From Ewingella americana (GTDB lineage Bacteria; Pseudomonadota; Gammaproteobacteria; Enterobacterales; Enterobacteriaceae), in NCBI RefSeq assembly GCF_006438725.1, contig NZ_RCZD01000010.1:62001-126000 (forward strand): DNA of 64,000 bases, read 5' to 3'. Position numbers and translations under genes: made by a program. Below are positions 38,980 to 49,244 of the stretch, in pieces. A model generated the notes under the pieces. The model did no database searches. It saw only the letters and a program-made list of their open reading frames with translations, and was not told where the DNA came from. Numbering within the stretch: position 1 is the stretch's first letter; each line of letters begins with the position of its first letter.

Positions 38980-41394
38980 CTAACGTTTGGCCTGCCAGAT
39001 ACGCTGCTGGTAATCGCGGATTGAACGGTCTGCGCTGAACATCCCCACGCGCGCGGTATTGAGGATCGCCCGGCGAGTCCACTCTTCGGCATCGCGGTAC
39101 AGCGCATCGACTTTCTTCTGCGCTTCGCAGTACGCCGCAAAGTCCGCCAGCACCAGATAAGGGTCACCGCCCTCTTTGAAGCTGTTGAGCATGAGATCGA
39201 AAGCGTGCTTGTCGCCATGGCTGAAAAAGCCGCTGGCCAGTTCGTCCAGAATCGCTTTCAGGTGTTTATCTTTTTTCACCACGCTTTGCGGCTTGTAGCC
39301 TTTCTTTTGCAGCGCTTTGACGTCATCAACATCGAGACCAAAGATAAAGATATTCTCATCACCGACCTGTTCGGCGATTTCGACATTCGCGCCGTCAAGC
39401 GTGCCGATGGTCAGTGCGCCGTTCAGCGCCAGCTTCATGTTGCCGGTTCCCGAGGCCTCTTTGCCGGCGGTGGAAATCTGCTCAGACACGTCAGCCGCTG
39501 GGATCATCATTTCCGCCACGGACACGCTGTAATCGGGGATAAATACCACTTTCAGACGATCGCCGACGATCGGATCGTTGTTGATCTTCTCGGCGACCTG
39601 ATTGATCGCATAGATAATATTTTTGGCCAGGTAGTAGCCCGGGGCGGCTTTGGCTCCGAACAGGAATACGCGCGGCACGATATCCAGTTTCGGGTTATCG
39701 CGGATTTGCCGATACAGCGACAGAATATGTAGCAGGTTGAGGTGCTGGCGTTTGTATTCGTGCAGGCGTTTGATTTGTACATCGAAAATAGCCTCTGGGT
39801 TGAGTTTAATCCCCATGCGATGCCACACGTATTCCGCCAGCCTGATTTTATTTTCATGCTTGATTTTGCGGTACTGTTTACAGAATTTTTTGTCTTTTAC
39901 GCCGCTTTCCAGCCCTTTAAGCAGGTCGAGATTTGTCACCCAACTGTCGGTTTTCAACCGTTCATCAATCAACGCTGACAGCGCCGGATTGCACTGTTTA
40001 ATCCAGCGGCGCGGCGTAATGCCGTTGGTGACATTATGGAATTTCTCCGGCCACAGCTGGTGATATTCCGGGAACAGATCTTTGACCACTAAGTCAGAAT
40101 GCAGTGCGGCGACGCCGTTGACCGCAAAACCGGCCACCACGCACAGGTTGGCCATGCGCACCTGTTTGTCATGATGCACCGCCAGTTTTGCCCAGACTGC
40201 GTCATTCCCCGGCCACTGTTTGCTGACCAGCTTCTTAAAGTTGGTGTTGATCTGTTTAATTATCTGGAAGTGGCGCGGCAACAGGCTGCGCACCAGTTTT
40301 TCATCCCAGGTTTCCAGGGCTTCCGGCATCAGCGTGTGGTTGGTGTAGGCGAAGGTGCGGCTGGTAATGTGCCACGCATCTGTCCAGCTCATCTGATGTT
40401 CGTCGAGCAATACACGCAACATTTCAGGAATGGCGATGGTCGGATGGGTGTCGTTGAGCTGAATGACCTCATAGTCCGGCAACTCAGCAATTTTCCGCCC
40501 GAGGAAGTGGTGGCGGCGCAGGATATCGGCCACCGAGCAGGCACACTGGAAATATTGCTGCATCAGGCGCAGGCGTTTACCGGCCTGATGGTTGTCATTG
40601 GGGTAGAGTACTTTGGTCAGTTTGGCGGCATCCACGCCCTGCTGTTCGGCTTTGAGGAATTCGCCGTCGTTAAACTTTTCCAGATCAAACGGGTGCGGAT
40701 GGGTGGCTTCCCACAGGCGCAGCGGCTGAGTGATACCGTTGCGGTAACCGAGCACCGGCAGATCCCAGGCTTCGCCGCGCAGGGTAAACTCTGGCTCCCA
40801 GCGCAGTGTTCCGTTGTCATTCTTTACCACTTTGCCGCCGATACCGACGCTCACCGCCAGCGAACTGTTGTGGCGAAACCACGGGTATTCACTGCGGTGC
40901 CAGTCGTCCGGCGACTCTTTCTGATGCCCGTCAACAAAGCGCTGGCGGAACAGACCGTATTGATAATTCAGACCGTAGCCAATACCCGGTTGGCCGACCG
41001 ACGCCATAGCATCCAGGTAACAGGCAGCCAGACGCCCAAGCCCGCCGTTGCCGAGCGCGGGGTCAATCTCTTCTTCGAGCAGATCCGTCAGATTGATATC
41101 AAACGGTTCCAGGACGCTGGCAATTTTCTCATACCAGCCCAGGTTAATCAGGTTGTTGCCGGTCAGGCGCCCGACCAGAAATTCCATCGAAATATAGTTA
41201 ACATGGCGGGTAATTTTTTTGCTTTTACTGCTGACGGTATCGCTTTGCGGCGGCAGTTGTTCTGCGACGGCGGCGCTGACTGCATGCCACCATTGGTGCC
41301 GGGTCATGTCCCTGGCTGAAGTGAGTCCAAACGCTTGCCAATGGCGAGCTAACGCCGCCAAAAAAACATCCTGCTTGAGAGTGGGCTTGGTCAT
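38980..41394 (-). CDS. malP: maltodextrin phosphorylase MalP
   Basis: 804-aa GT35 phosphorylase releasing glucose-1-phosphate from maltodextrins. The PLP-lysine region reads [20 protein letters not shown], followed by LDGANVEI; the active-site segment [20 protein letters not shown] is also present. It is closer to MalP than to GlgP (57991-60438 here), and its partnership with malQ settles the identity. In E. coli malPQ is activated by MalT encoded divergently next door; here no malT is present upstream. Confidence 0.96.
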   Translation of the reverse strand: MTKPTLKQDVFLAALARHWQAFGLTSARDMTRHQWWHAVSAAVAEQLPPQSDTVSSKSKKITRHVNYISMEFLVGRLTGNNLINLGWYEKIASVLEPFDINLTDLLEEEIDPALGNGGLGRLAACYLDAMASVGQPGIGYGLNYQYGLFRQRFVDGHQKESPDDWHRSEYPWFRHNSSLAVSVGIGGKVVKNDNGTLRWEPEFTLRGEAWDLPVLGYRNGITQPLRLWEATHPHPFDLEKFNDGEFLKAEQQGVDAAKLTKVLYPNDNHQAGKRLRLMQQYFQCACSVADILRRHHFLGRKIAELPDYEVIQLNDTHPTIAIPEMLRVLLDEHQMSWTDAWHITSRTFAYTNHTLMPEALETWDEKLVRSLLPRHFQIIKQINTNFKKLVSKQWPGNDAVWAKLAVHHDKQVRMANLCVVAGFAVNGVAALHSDLVVKDLFPEYHQLWPEKFHNVTNGITPRRWIKQCNPALSALIDERLKTDSWVTNLDLLKGLESGVKDKKFCKQYRKIKHENKIRLAEYVWHRMGIKLNPEAIFDVQIKRLHEYKRQHLNLLHILSLYRQIRDNPKLDIVPRVFLFGAKAAPGYYLAKNIIYAINQVAEKINNDPIVGDRLKVVFIPDYSVSVAEMMIPAADVSEQISTAGKEASGTGNMKLALNGALTIGTLDGANVEIAEQVGDENIFIFGLDVDDVKALQKKGYKPQSVVKKDKHLKAILDELASGFFSHGDKHAFDLMLNSFKEGGDPYLVLADFAAYCEAQKKVDALYRDAEEWTRRAILNTARVGMFSADRSIRDYQQRIWQAKR

Positions 41395-41504
41395 AAGGCA
41401 GCTCTTTCCTTTTCGTTAATCAACCGGGAGAAGAAGTCTGTTCTGGCTATATTCAGGGATCAAAGCGTGATCTGTGATCACATATAGGTATAAACCCTAT
41501 AATG
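41395..41504 (-). promoter_or_regulatory. malP upstream region
   Basis: About 110 bases that must carry the malPQ promoter. A CGTGATCTGTGATCACA sequence at 41466-41482 resembles a CRP site but has one extra base between half-sites. I cannot identify clear MalT boxes. Confidence 0.35.
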
Positions 41505-41536
41505 CAAAAAAGCTCATCATGTGAATACGATGAGCT
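41505..41536 (-). terminator. ula operon terminator
   Basis: On the minus strand AGCTCATC-(10-base loop)-GATGAGCT followed by TTTTT. It lies about 235 bases beyond the ulaF stop, with an ERIC-like element in between. Confidence 0.8.
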
Positions 41537-41550
41537 CGGGGATTTGTCGA

Positions 41551-41752
<202 letters not shown>

Positions 41753-41771
41753 AATAGTAATGATATTGGGC

Positions 41772-42461
41772 TTATTTCTGCCCGTAATAGGCATCCGGCC
41801 CGTGTTTACGGCTGAAGTGTTTATGCAAAAGATAACCGTCCATCGGCGACATCTGCCGGTTAAGTGTGCCGGTGATCCACGCCATTTTTGCCACTTCTTC
41901 CAGCACCACGGCGTTGTGTACTGCCAGCTCCGGTGTACTTCCCCAACAGAACGGACCGTGTTGCGACACCAGAATCCCCGGCATATGCAGCGGGTCCGTT
42001 TCACCCAACGTTTCGGCGATCACTTTGCCGGTTTCCAGTTCGTACTGACCGGCCACTTCTTCACGGCTCAACGGACGCGTGCAGGGAATGGCCCCTGCAA
42101 AGTAATCCGCATGAGTTGTGCCCAGCGCCGGAATAGGCACACTGGCCTGCGCCCATGAGGTCGCGTAGGTCGAGTGGGTATGCACAATGCCGCCCAGTTC
42201 GGGGTACCGCGCATAGAGTTCGAGGTGGGTTGCCGTGTCGGACGAAGGTTTGAAGTGCCCCTCCACCACTTCGCCCAATGCGTTAACCACTACCATGTCG
42301 TCGGCAGTCATGGCTTCATATTCCACACCGCTGGGTTTGATGACCACCAGTCCCGAGGTTCTGTCGATGCCGCTGACGTTACCCCAGGTGAACGTCACCA
42401 GTCCACGGGCGGGAAGCGCCATATTGGCGGCGAAGACCTGCTGTTTGAGCTGCTCTAACAT
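41772..42461 (-). CDS. ulaF: L-ribulose-5-phosphate 4-epimerase UlaF
   Basis: 229-aa class II aldolase-fold enzyme (AraD/UlaF/SgbE family) converting L-ribulose-5-P to D-xylulose-5-P, the last step of the ascorbate pathway. It shows the zinc histidines in [11 protein letters not shown] and the [11 protein letters not shown] segment, with GNVSG near the N-terminus. Sequence alone would not separate UlaF from AraD; the ula operon context does. Its start overlaps the end of ulaE by seven bases. Confidence 0.94.
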   Translation of the reverse strand: MLEQLKQQVFAANMALPARGLVTFTWGNVSGIDRTSGLVVIKPSGVEYEAMTADDMVVVNALGEVVEGHFKPSSDTATHLELYARYPELGGIVHTHSTYATSWAQASVPIPALGTTHADYFAGAIPCTRPLSREEVAGQYELETGKVIAETLGETDPLHMPGILVSQHGPFCWGSTPELAVHNAVVLEEVAKMAWITGTLNRQMSPMDGYLLHKHFSRKHGPDAYYGQK

Positions 42462-43318
42462 ACGGACTCCTTCATGTTCAGCCCGGCTTTCTGCATCTTG
42501 TCAATCACCCATGCACGCGCCTCACGCACCTCTTTTAGCGGGTCAGCCGCGGTTTCGCTCCACATTTCGATCAGGTAAGGGCCGCGATAGCCGCTTTTAA
42601 GCAAGGTGCTGAAGCAGCGTTCGAACTCCACCACGCCGCTGCCAAACGGGACATTTTTGAACACGCCAGGTTGGGTATCTTTGATATGTACGGCGACGAT
42701 ATGTCCGGCGCCACTTGCCAGTTCCATCTGTACGTCGTTGTCCCAGGCGGACAAATTGCCAATATCAGGATAGAGCTGGAACCACGGATTATTCAGGTAA
42801 TGGGCATAACCCAGCGCCTTACTGATGGAATTCATCAGCGGGTAATCCATGATTTCCATCGCCAGTGTGACCTGCGCACGGCTGGCCATTTCGACCGATT
42901 CCTGCAAACCGTCGCGAAAACGTTCGCGGGTATGGTCGTTGGCATCCTGATAATAGACATCGTAACCCGCTAACTGAATCACCCGGATACCGAGGTCTTG
43001 CGCTAATACGATGGCCTTGCGCATGATCTCAAGACCCTGAGCACGGGTTTTGTCATCTTCAGACCCCAGCGGGAACCGGCGGTGCGCACTGAGACACATC
43101 GACGGAATGCGGATCCCGGTGCGGGTGACGGCGTCAACCACCGCCATCCGCTGCTCGCGGCTCCAGTCAAGCCGTGCCAGCCGGTTATCGCTCTCATCAA
43201 CTGACATTTCGACGAAATCAAAACCCAGCTCTTTCGCCAGACTCAGGCGTTCGAACCAGTCTTCGCCCGCAGGCAGGGCCTTTTCATAGATACCGAGTGG
43301 CACGGCTTTATGCATCAT
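42455..43318 (-). CDS. ulaE: L-ribulose-5-phosphate 3-epimerase (L-xylulose-5-P 3-epimerase) UlaE
   Basis: 287-aa TIM-barrel isomerase very close to E. coli UlaE (284 aa): [14 protein letters not shown]-like start, [37 protein letters not shown]. It converts L-xylulose-5-P to L-ribulose-5-P. The start at 43318 has AAGGA seven bases upstream; a second ATG three bases later is also possible. It sits between ulaD and ulaF. Confidence 0.96.
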   Translation of the reverse strand: MMHKAVPLGIYEKALPAGEDWFERLSLAKELGFDFVEMSVDESDNRLARLDWSREQRMAVVDAVTRTGIRIPSMCLSAHRRFPLGSEDDKTRAQGLEIMRKAIVLAQDLGIRVIQLAGYDVYYQDANDHTRERFRDGLQESVEMASRAQVTLAMEIMDYPLMNSISKALGYAHYLNNPWFQLYPDIGNLSAWDNDVQMELASGAGHIVAVHIKDTQPGVFKNVPFGSGVVEFERCFSTLLKSGYRGPYLIEMWSETAADPLKEVREARAWVIDKMQKAGLNMKESVC

Positions 43319-43328
43319 TGCGCGTTCC

Positions 43329-43985
43329 TTAGCTCCAGAGCTGGCTGATTGATTTTTTGAACTGACGGGCGGCGTCGACGGGATCTTTGGCATCGCGGAT
43401 GCTGCGACCGGCGATAAAGACGTGGATCGGAATGCCTTTAAACAGCGGCAAATCTTCCAGCGCCAGGCCACCCGTCACGGTCACTTTGAAGCCCATATCA
43501 GACAGACGTTTGATGGCGGTGATATCGGCGACGCTCCACGCTACGCCTGCCGCCTGTGCGTCACGGCTGCGGTGATAAACCACCTGCTGAATACCCGCAT
43601 CCCGCCATTCCTGCGCCTGTTCCCAGGTCCAGTACCCGGTGAGTTCAATCTGCACATCACCGTTGAACTCTTTGGCAACTTCCAGCGCGCCTTTGGTGGT
43701 ATTGATGTCAGCGCAGCAAATCACGGTTACCCAGTCAGCATTGGCTTCAAAACACATGCGCGACAAAATCTTGCCCGCATCAGCGATTTTGGCGTCAGCC
43801 AGCACGATTTTTTCCGGGTACAGCGCTTTGAGGTCACGCACCGCGCGCACCCCTTCGGCAACGCACAAAATGGTGCCGACTTCGATAATGTCCACTTCGT
43901 TAGCAATCAGACGGGTGGTTCTGTAGGCGTCGTCCATGGACTGGTTATCCAGTGCGACCTGCAACATCGGTAATGAGTGAGACAT
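43329..43985 (-). CDS. ulaD: 3-keto-L-gulonate-6-phosphate decarboxylase UlaD
   Basis: 218-aa orotidine-5'-P decarboxylase-superfamily enzyme that converts 3-keto-L-gulonate-6-P to L-xylulose-5-P and CO2. Active-site motif [12 protein letters not shown] holds the conserved Asp-Lys pair; [11 protein letters not shown] and VTVTGGL bind the phosphate. The start at 43985 ([15 protein letters not shown]) fits the family and has AAGGAAGGCAT-like spacing upstream. Confidence 0.96.
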   Translation of the reverse strand: MSHSLPMLQVALDNQSMDDAYRTTRLIANEVDIIEVGTILCVAEGVRAVRDLKALYPEKIVLADAKIADAGKILSRMCFEANADWVTVICCADINTTKGALEVAKEFNGDVQIELTGYWTWEQAQEWRDAGIQQVVYHRSRDAQAAGVAWSVADITAIKRLSDMGFKVTVTGGLALEDLPLFKGIPIHVFIAGRSIRDAKDPVDAARQFKKSISQLWS

Positions 43986-44001
43986 AATGCCTTCCTTATT
44001 G

Positions 44002-44472
44002 TTAATGGGCCGCGGCCGCAGAAGTTTGATCAATCAAATCCAGTACCTGTTGAGATGTCGTACAGGCACGCAGCCGGTCAAAGTTCTTTTCATCTTCAAA
44101 CAGGTTCACCACCTGCATAATGCCGACTTCCTGATGCGCGTTAGCGTCAACGGCGGCCAGGGTGATCAGGATATCTACCGGGTCGTTATCTTCATGGTTG
44201 AAGACCAGCGGTTTTTTCAGGGTTACCAGCGCAAAACCGGTTTTCAATACCCCTTCCTCCGGGCGGCCATGTGGCATCGCCAGGCCGGGTGCGATAACAA
44301 AATAGGGGCCAAAACGCTTAACACCCTCCAGAATCGCCTGGTAATAACGTGGTTCCACCACACCGGCATCCGCCAGTAAATCGACGCCAATTTTCACCGC
44401 ATCCTGCCAGGTTTCAGCTTCAGCATTCAGGCAGATCGACTGGTTTTCAGCCAAAGAGTCACGCAGTTTCAT
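44002..44472 (-). CDS. ulaC: ascorbate PTS enzyme IIA UlaC
   Basis: 156-aa mannitol/fructose-type EIIA domain. The phosphorylated His lies in [12 protein letters not shown]; the [20 protein letters not shown] segment precedes it. It passes phosphate from HPr to UlaB. It is the third gene after ulaA and ulaB, with 10-base spacing from ulaB. Confidence 0.95.
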   Translation of the reverse strand: MKLRDSLAENQSICLNAEAETWQDAVKIGVDLLADAGVVEPRYYQAILEGVKRFGPYFVIAPGLAMPHGRPEEGVLKTGFALVTLKKPLVFNHEDNDPVDILITLAAVDANAHQEVGIMQVVNLFEDEKNFDRLRACTTSQQVLDLIDQTSAAAAH

Positions 44473-44482
44473 GGAGAGATCC

Positions 44483-44791
44483 TTATTTCTTCAGGTCTTT
44501 GGAGAAGTGCGCGTTAATCACTTCCATCACTTTCGGGCCAAAGTCGGCGGCGGAGAGCATATTGCGCACACCCACTACGTATTTGTTGCCGCTAACGGTG
44601 ATCTCGTCCGCCACGTGAGTCGAAGCGACAATAATGTCTGCCCCACTCAGTTCAGATTTGTACTCGCCCACTGCGCAGCTGTTCATGGTGTGATCCACCC
44701 CTTCCTGGGTCAGGAACTGGCCGATCTTCATCTTCATGATCATCGAACTGCCTTGCCCGCAACCGCATACCGCCAGAATTCGTACTGTCAT
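44483..44791 (-). CDS. ulaB: ascorbate PTS enzyme IIB UlaB
   Basis: 102-aa cytoplasmic EIIB with the phosphocysteine loop CGCGQGSSM near the N-terminus. It transfers phosphate to ascorbate as it passes through UlaA. It lies between ulaA (14 bases) and ulaC (10 bases). Confidence 0.95.
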   Translation of the reverse strand: MTVRILAVCGCGQGSSMIMKMKIGQFLTQEGVDHTMNSCAVGEYKSELSGADIIVASTHVADEITVSGNKYVVGVRNMLSAADFGPKVMEVINAHFSKDLKK

Positions 44792-44805
44792 GGGAACCTC
44801 GTTGA

Positions 44806-46209
44806 TTAGTGAGACGTGGATTGATTAAGTGCTTGTTTTTCAGCGTCCTCTTCGGCACGCAATGTGCGCCCCGCAAAGAACATATAAAGCAGTGCAATGA
44901 CCACGATGACGCCCATAAAGGCCATGCCTATGCTGAAGAAGCCCTGCATCATCGGTGGTGCGAGAATTGACCAGTCCGCCATGCCCATCCAGGCACTGAG
45001 GCCAGTAAGTTTAATGGCCCAGACGCAGCCGAAGATTTCGATCATCCCCATAACCAGACAGATTTTCAGCGCAGCACGCCAGCCGCCGAAGTGGTTGGCA
45101 AAGACGCCAATGGTGGCATTAGAGAAGAACATGGGGATAAAACCAGGAATGATCATGATAGAAGAGCCCATGGCGAACAGAATGCCGACGGCAAGCAGTT
45201 GACCAATGGTGCCCCACATAAAGCCCCAGACCACGGCGTTCGGCGCGAAGCTGTAAATTGCCGCGCAGTCGATAGCCAGAACGGCACCGGGTATTAAGCG
45301 CTGAGAAATACCGTTAAAGGCTTCGGTCAGCTCGGCGACGAACATGCGCACGCCCTGAATGATGATAAAGATCGCCACCGCAAACATCAGACCGGTTTGC
45401 AGAATGTAGATAGTCCAGTGCGTTTTACCGGCCATCTTTTGCAAGGTATCCAGACCAAAGGAGCAGAGGATGATGCCAAAGAAAACGGTCATGACAATAG
45501 CGGTGGAGACTATATTGTCATGGAAAATGTTCAGCCAGCCCGGCAGCTTGAGGTCTTCCACGCTCTCTTCTTTTTTACCCAGATACGGCGCAATTTTATA
45601 GGCGACCCACGAAGCAAACTGCTGTTGGTGGCCAATAGAGAAACCGCTGTTTTCGGTGACGGCTTGTGTCGGTTTGTACATCATGTTGGAGGTGATCCCC
45701 CAGTAGAGCGACACCAGAAACGCCGTCGACCAGATAGTGGTCCACATCGGGTAGCCTAAGATGTAGAAGAACACGGCAATGATCCCGGCTTGTTGAAACA
45801 TAATGTGGCCAGTGAGCATGATGGTGCGGATACCGGTAATGCGGCGAAACACAACGTAAAGAATATTGAGGCCGAGGGCGATCAGCACCGAATATCCGAC
45901 CCAGCTATAGGCATCGCCCATGCGCTCAACCGTTGCCATCATTGAAGCGTAGGTATCAGAAATGGCGCCGTTAATGCCATACACTTCCGACAGTTTGGCC
46001 ACCACCGGCTTGAATGTTCCGGTCAAAATACCCGACCCTGCCTGCAGCAACATAAAACCAATGATGGTTTTGATGGTGCCTTTGATGATCACACTCGCGC
46101 TTTTCCTCAGCAGGATGTAACCCAGCATCGTGACAATGCCCAGCAACAGCGGCGCGTTGGTCATCACCTGATTAAAAAATACGGTAAATACGGTGTAGAG
46201 GAATTCCAT
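44806..46209 (-). CDS. ulaA: ascorbate-specific PTS permease IIC UlaA
   Basis: 467-aa polytopic membrane protein (E. coli 465 aa) of the ascorbate-galactitol PTS superfamily. It has about eleven hydrophobic helices and conserved [28 protein letters not shown] and [16 protein letters not shown] blocks. GGAGAG precedes the ATG at 46209; the longer frame to 46305 runs into the regulatory spacer. It is the first gene of ulaABCDEF. Confidence 0.96.
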   Translation of the reverse strand: MEFLYTVFTVFFNQVMTNAPLLLGIVTMLGYILLRKSASVIIKGTIKTIIGFMLLQAGSGILTGTFKPVVAKLSEVYGINGAISDTYASMMATVERMGDAYSWVGYSVLIALGLNILYVVFRRITGIRTIMLTGHIMFQQAGIIAVFFYILGYPMWTTIWSTAFLVSLYWGITSNMMYKPTQAVTENSGFSIGHQQQFASWVAYKIAPYLGKKEESVEDLKLPGWLNIFHDNIVSTAIVMTVFFGIILCSFGLDTLQKMAGKTHWTIYILQTGLMFAVAIFIIIQGVRMFVAELTEAFNGISQRLIPGAVLAIDCAAIYSFAPNAVVWGFMWGTIGQLLAVGILFAMGSSIMIIPGFIPMFFSNATIGVFANHFGGWRAALKICLVMGMIEIFGCVWAIKLTGLSAWMGMADWSILAPPMMQGFFSIGMAFMGVIVVIALLYMFFAGRTLRAEEDAEKQALNQSTSH

Positions 46210-46624
46210 AAAACTCTCCGTTAACCTTCGAGAGACTCGCCCGGACTTTCCACCCTGATGGAACAGCCACAAACGATGTAGGGACGTAAGAACTCTAATG
46301 CTCACGACAAATCAGTAAAAGATTCAAAATGATTATTTGTGAGCGCACTCGCAAGATATCGTCTGACGTTGCAATGATGACTTATAATATCCAGATAAAT
46401 ATCTGAATAAATTCATGCAAATAAATGAAATATTCTTTCATATCTGACATCTAAAAAAATGACTTACTGATTATCTCTCTGCGTTATACACGTGTTTTTG
46501 TGTCAATTTTGGCATTGTGCATCACTAAAATCAGTGCTAATTTCCTCACAACAAAGTCATAAACAATCATTTAATGATCGAATGTGATTTGAATTCGCAC
46601 TTCAACACATAACGAGGGAAGATC
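46210..46624. promoter_or_regulatory. ulaA-ulaG divergent control region
   Basis: 415 bases without a gene between the divergent ula transcripts. It is AT-rich around 46380-46460. In E. coli UlaR and CRP act here. I see one good CRP-like site (46338-46353); UlaR operators cannot be fixed by eye. Confidence 0.6.
46338..46353 (+). promoter_or_regulatory. CRP-like site in the ula control region
   Basis: TGTGA-GCGCAC-TCGCA matches the CRP consensus TGTGA-N6-TCACA at nine of ten conserved positions, about 130 bases upstream of ulaA. Confidence 0.6.
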
Positions 46625-47689
46625 ATGAGCAAAGTAGAAACCATCAGCCGCGAGTCCTGGATCCTCAGCACCTTTCCTGAATGGGGCAGTTGGCTGAATG
46701 AAGAAATTGAGCAGGAGCGTGTCGTCCCCGGCACCTTCGCTATGTGGTGGCTGGGCTGCACAGGTATTTGGCTAAAGTCTGAAGGTGGCGCGAACATTTG
46801 TGTCGACTTCTGGTGTGGCGTGGGCAAACAAAATCACAGCAGCCCGCTGATGAAAAACGGCCACCAGATGCAGCGCATGGCCGGTGTGAAGAAACTGCAA
46901 CCAAACCTGCGCACCACGCCGTTTGTGCTGGATCCGTTCGCCATCAGAGAGATCGACGCCGTACTGTCGACTCATGATCATAACGATCACATCGACGTCA
47001 ACGTGGCCGCGGCGGTGATGCAAAACTGTGCCGCAGACGTGCCGTTTATCGGCCCGCAGACCTGTGTGGATTTATGGATGAGCTGGGGCGTTCCGGCGGA
47101 GCGCTGCATCGTGATGACGCCAGGGAAAGTCGTGCGGATTAAGGATGTGGAAATTCACGCGCTGGACTCGTTTGACCGCACCGTGCTCATCACCTTGCCA
47201 GCAGACCAGAAGGCGGCGGGCGTACTGCCGGACATGATGGACCAGCGCGCCGTGAACTACCTGTTCAAAACGCCAGGCGGTAATCTGTACCACAGCGGCG
47301 ACTCCCACTATTCCAACTACTACGCCAAACATGGCAATGAATATAAAGTCGACGTGGCACTTGGCTCTTATGGCGAAAACCCACGAGGCGTGACCGACAA
47401 AATGACCAGCGTGGATATGTTGCGCATGGCCGAATCGTTGAAAACACAGGTGGTTATTCCATTCCACCATGATATCTGGTCAAACTTTCAGGCCGACCCG
47501 CAGGAGATCCGTGTGCTGTGGGAAATGAAGAAAGATCGCCTGAAATATGGTTTCAAACCGTTTATCTGGCAGGTTGGCGGCAAATTTACTTACCCGGATG
47601 ACAAAGATAATTTCGAGTACCACTATCCGCGCGGTTTCGATGACTGCTTCACCACCGAAACGGATCTGCCTTTCAAATCATTCTTGTAG
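46625..47689 (+). CDS. ulaG: L-ascorbate-6-phosphate lactonase UlaG
   Basis: 354-aa metallo-beta-lactamase-fold hydrolase, same length as in E. coli, that opens L-ascorbate-6-P to 3-keto-L-gulonate-6-P, supplying UlaD. Metal ligands are in [10 protein letters not shown] and in [25 protein letters not shown] precedes the ATG. It is divergent from ulaA and followed by an ERIC-like repeat, then ulaR. Confidence 0.97.
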   Translation: MSKVETISRESWILSTFPEWGSWLNEEIEQERVVPGTFAMWWLGCTGIWLKSEGGANICVDFWCGVGKQNHSSPLMKNGHQMQRMAGVKKLQPNLRTTPFVLDPFAIREIDAVLSTHDHNDHIDVNVAAAVMQNCAADVPFIGPQTCVDLWMSWGVPAERCIVMTPGKVVRIKDVEIHALDSFDRTVLITLPADQKAAGVLPDMMDQRAVNYLFKTPGGNLYHSGDSHYSNYYAKHGNEYKVDVALGSYGENPRGVTDKMTSVDMLRMAESLKTQVVIPFHHDIWSNFQADPQEIRVLWEMKKDRLKYGFKPFIWQVGGKFTYPDDKDNFEYHYPRGFDDCFTTETDLPFKSFL

Positions 47690-47699
47690 TGCTAAATAT

Positions 47700-47858
47700 T
47701 TTTCCCTAAATCATCCGAGCCGCATCCAGGCGGCAAGCGCTGGCCCGAAGGGTGAGCCTCAGGGAGGAGGCTCATAATCCCCGGGAGCATACACAAGTAT
47801 GTGACCGGGGTTGGCGATGGCAGCCAACGCAGAGGCAGCTTGAAGGATGACGGGAAAA
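47700..47858. repeat. ERIC-like element, variant termini, between ulaG and ulaR
   Basis: The right half matches ERIC well (AATCCCCGGGAGC, then CACAAGTATGTGACCGGGG, then GCAGCCAACGC and AGCTTGAAGGATGACGGG). The ends read TTTTCCC and GGGAAAA instead of TATACCC and GGGTATA. A segment of about 35 bases containing the hairpin GAGCCTC/GAGGCTC (47755-47774) replaces part of the left core. Confidence 0.7.
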
Positions 47859-47864
47859 TGATGA

Positions 47865-47892
47865 TTGAATGCTATAAATGCTCGTTTATAAT
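47865..47892 (+). promoter_or_regulatory. candidate ulaR promoter
   Basis: TTGAAT (47865-47870), 16-base spacer, TATAAT (47887-47892), ending 32 bases before the ulaR ATG and starting just after the ERIC-like repeat. Confidence 0.55.
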
Positions 47893-47924
47893 CACGCGGT
47901 AATCATTATCCCCGCGGAGACACC

Positions 47925-48680
47925 ATGACAGAACCACAACGCCACAATGCGATCCTTGATCTTTTACAACGTCAGGGTCAGATTTCTGTCTCGGATGTGA
48001 TCGACAGTTTTGATATTTCGCCTGCCACGGCGCGCCGTGATATCACCAAACTCAATGAACTTGGCAAGCTGCGTAAAGTGCGTAACGGTGCCGAAGCGGT
48101 GAGCTCCCCACGCCAGAACTGGACGCCGCTCAATATTCACCAGACGCAAAATCTCAATGAGAAAATGCGTATCGCCCAGGCCGCTGCGCAACTCTGTCAG
48201 CCGGGTGAAAGCGTAGTGATCAACTGCGGTTCCACCGCTTTTCTCCTGGGCCGTGAAATGTGCGGCAAAGATATTCAGGTGATCACCAACTATCTGCCGC
48301 TGGCCAATTATTTGATTGAGCAGGAACACGACAGCGTGGTGATCATGGGCGGTCAGTACAATAAAAGTCAGTCGATAACGCTGGCCCCGCAGGATGGCGA
48401 TGCCAGTTTGTATGCCGGTCACTGGATGTTTACCAGCGGCGCAGGGCTGACCAGCGATGGCCTGTATAAAACCGATATGCTCACCGCCATGGCCGAGCAG
48501 AAGATGCTGAATTACGTCGGAAAATTAGCTGTTTTGGTAGACAGCAGCAAAGTCGGCCAACGTGCCGGTATGCTGTTTAGCCGTACCGAGCAAATCGATG
48601 TGCTGATCACAGGGCTGGACGCCGACGAAGCAATCCTCGAACAGTTACGCAGCAAAGGCGTGCAGGTGATATTGGTTTAA
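47925..48680 (+). CDS. ulaR: DeoR-family repressor UlaR
   Basis: 251-aa DeoR-type regulator. N-terminal helix-turn-helix [20 protein letters not shown] (about residues 20-39) is followed by the sugar-phosphate-binding domain ([24 protein letters not shown]). It represses the ula genes and is relieved by L-ascorbate-6-P. Position directly downstream of ulaG matches E. coli. GCGGAGACACC precedes the ATG. Confidence 0.95.
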   Translation: MTEPQRHNAILDLLQRQGQISVSDVIDSFDISPATARRDITKLNELGKLRKVRNGAEAVSSPRQNWTPLNIHQTQNLNEKMRIAQAAAQLCQPGESVVINCGSTAFLLGREMCGKDIQVITNYLPLANYLIEQEHDSVVIMGGQYNKSQSITLAPQDGDASLYAGHWMFTSGAGLTSDGLYKTDMLTAMAEQKMLNYVGKLAVLVDSSKVGQRAGMLFSRTEQIDVLITGLDADEAILEQLRSKGVQVILV

Positions 48681-48764
48681 ACGTTATCCCTAATGTTTGT
48701 CTGGTCTTGACTGACGAATAATTAGGTAGAATGCGCGGATAACTGATCAACGAGGCCTGCCCTA

Positions 48765-49085
48765 ATGGAACAATTTGAAGCAATCAGCGTAGAACTTGCG
48801 CATACCCGCCTGAAATCAGGCGACGCGGTCATGGTCGATATCCGCGACCCGCAAAGTTTTGGCGCCGCACACGCGCCGGGCGCATTCCATCTGAGCAATG
48901 CAAGCATGGCGGCTTTTATGCAAAACGCCGATGCCAAAACGCCGGTATTGGTGATGTGCTATCACGGCATCAGCAGCCGGTCCGCAGCACAATTTCTGAT
49001 CGGGCAGGGTTTTGAGTCAGTTTACAGCGTCGACGGCGGTTTCGAAGCCTGGTCAAAAACCTTTCCTCAGGACATCGAAGCCTGA
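48765..49085 (+). CDS. glpE: thiosulfate sulfurtransferase GlpE (rhodanese)
   Basis: 106-aa single-domain rhodanese. The catalytic Cys is in [11 protein letters not shown], and [16 protein letters not shown] is the rhodanese signature. In E. coli it is the first gene of glpEGR. Here glpG and glpR are separated from it by 5.4 kb, so it is probably expressed alone. Confidence 0.96.
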   Translation: MEQFEAISVELAHTRLKSGDAVMVDIRDPQSFGAAHAPGAFHLSNASMAAFMQNADAKTPVLVMCYHGISSRSAAQFLIGQGFESVYSVDGGFEAWSKTFPQDIEA

Positions 49086-49207
49086 TTTCAGGTGTTTCCC
49101 CTCCCTGTTTACCCCAAATCCAGCTGACATCAGCTTGCAGTTATAACCATTGGTTTGGTCTGGGCGTTAAATGTTCTTAAGCGGAATCAGCTGCACCTTT
49201 TAAGTAT

Positions 49208-49216
49208 TGGTATAAT
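49208..49216 (+). promoter_or_regulatory. extended -10 promoter for the PLP enzyme gene
   Basis: TGG-TATAAT is a perfect extended -10 element 28 bases before the start codon. Confidence 0.6.
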
Positions 49217-49244
49217 TTATCTCTAATATTTATAGGATATGAAG

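Noticed and set aside
40099-41319. 406-codon frame on the plus strand
   Set aside because: Exactly antisense to malP, whose reading frame is certain; composition is that of a shadow frame.
41466-41482. CRP site near malP
   Set aside because: Half-sites TGA and TCA are present but separated by one base too many for the consensus spacing.
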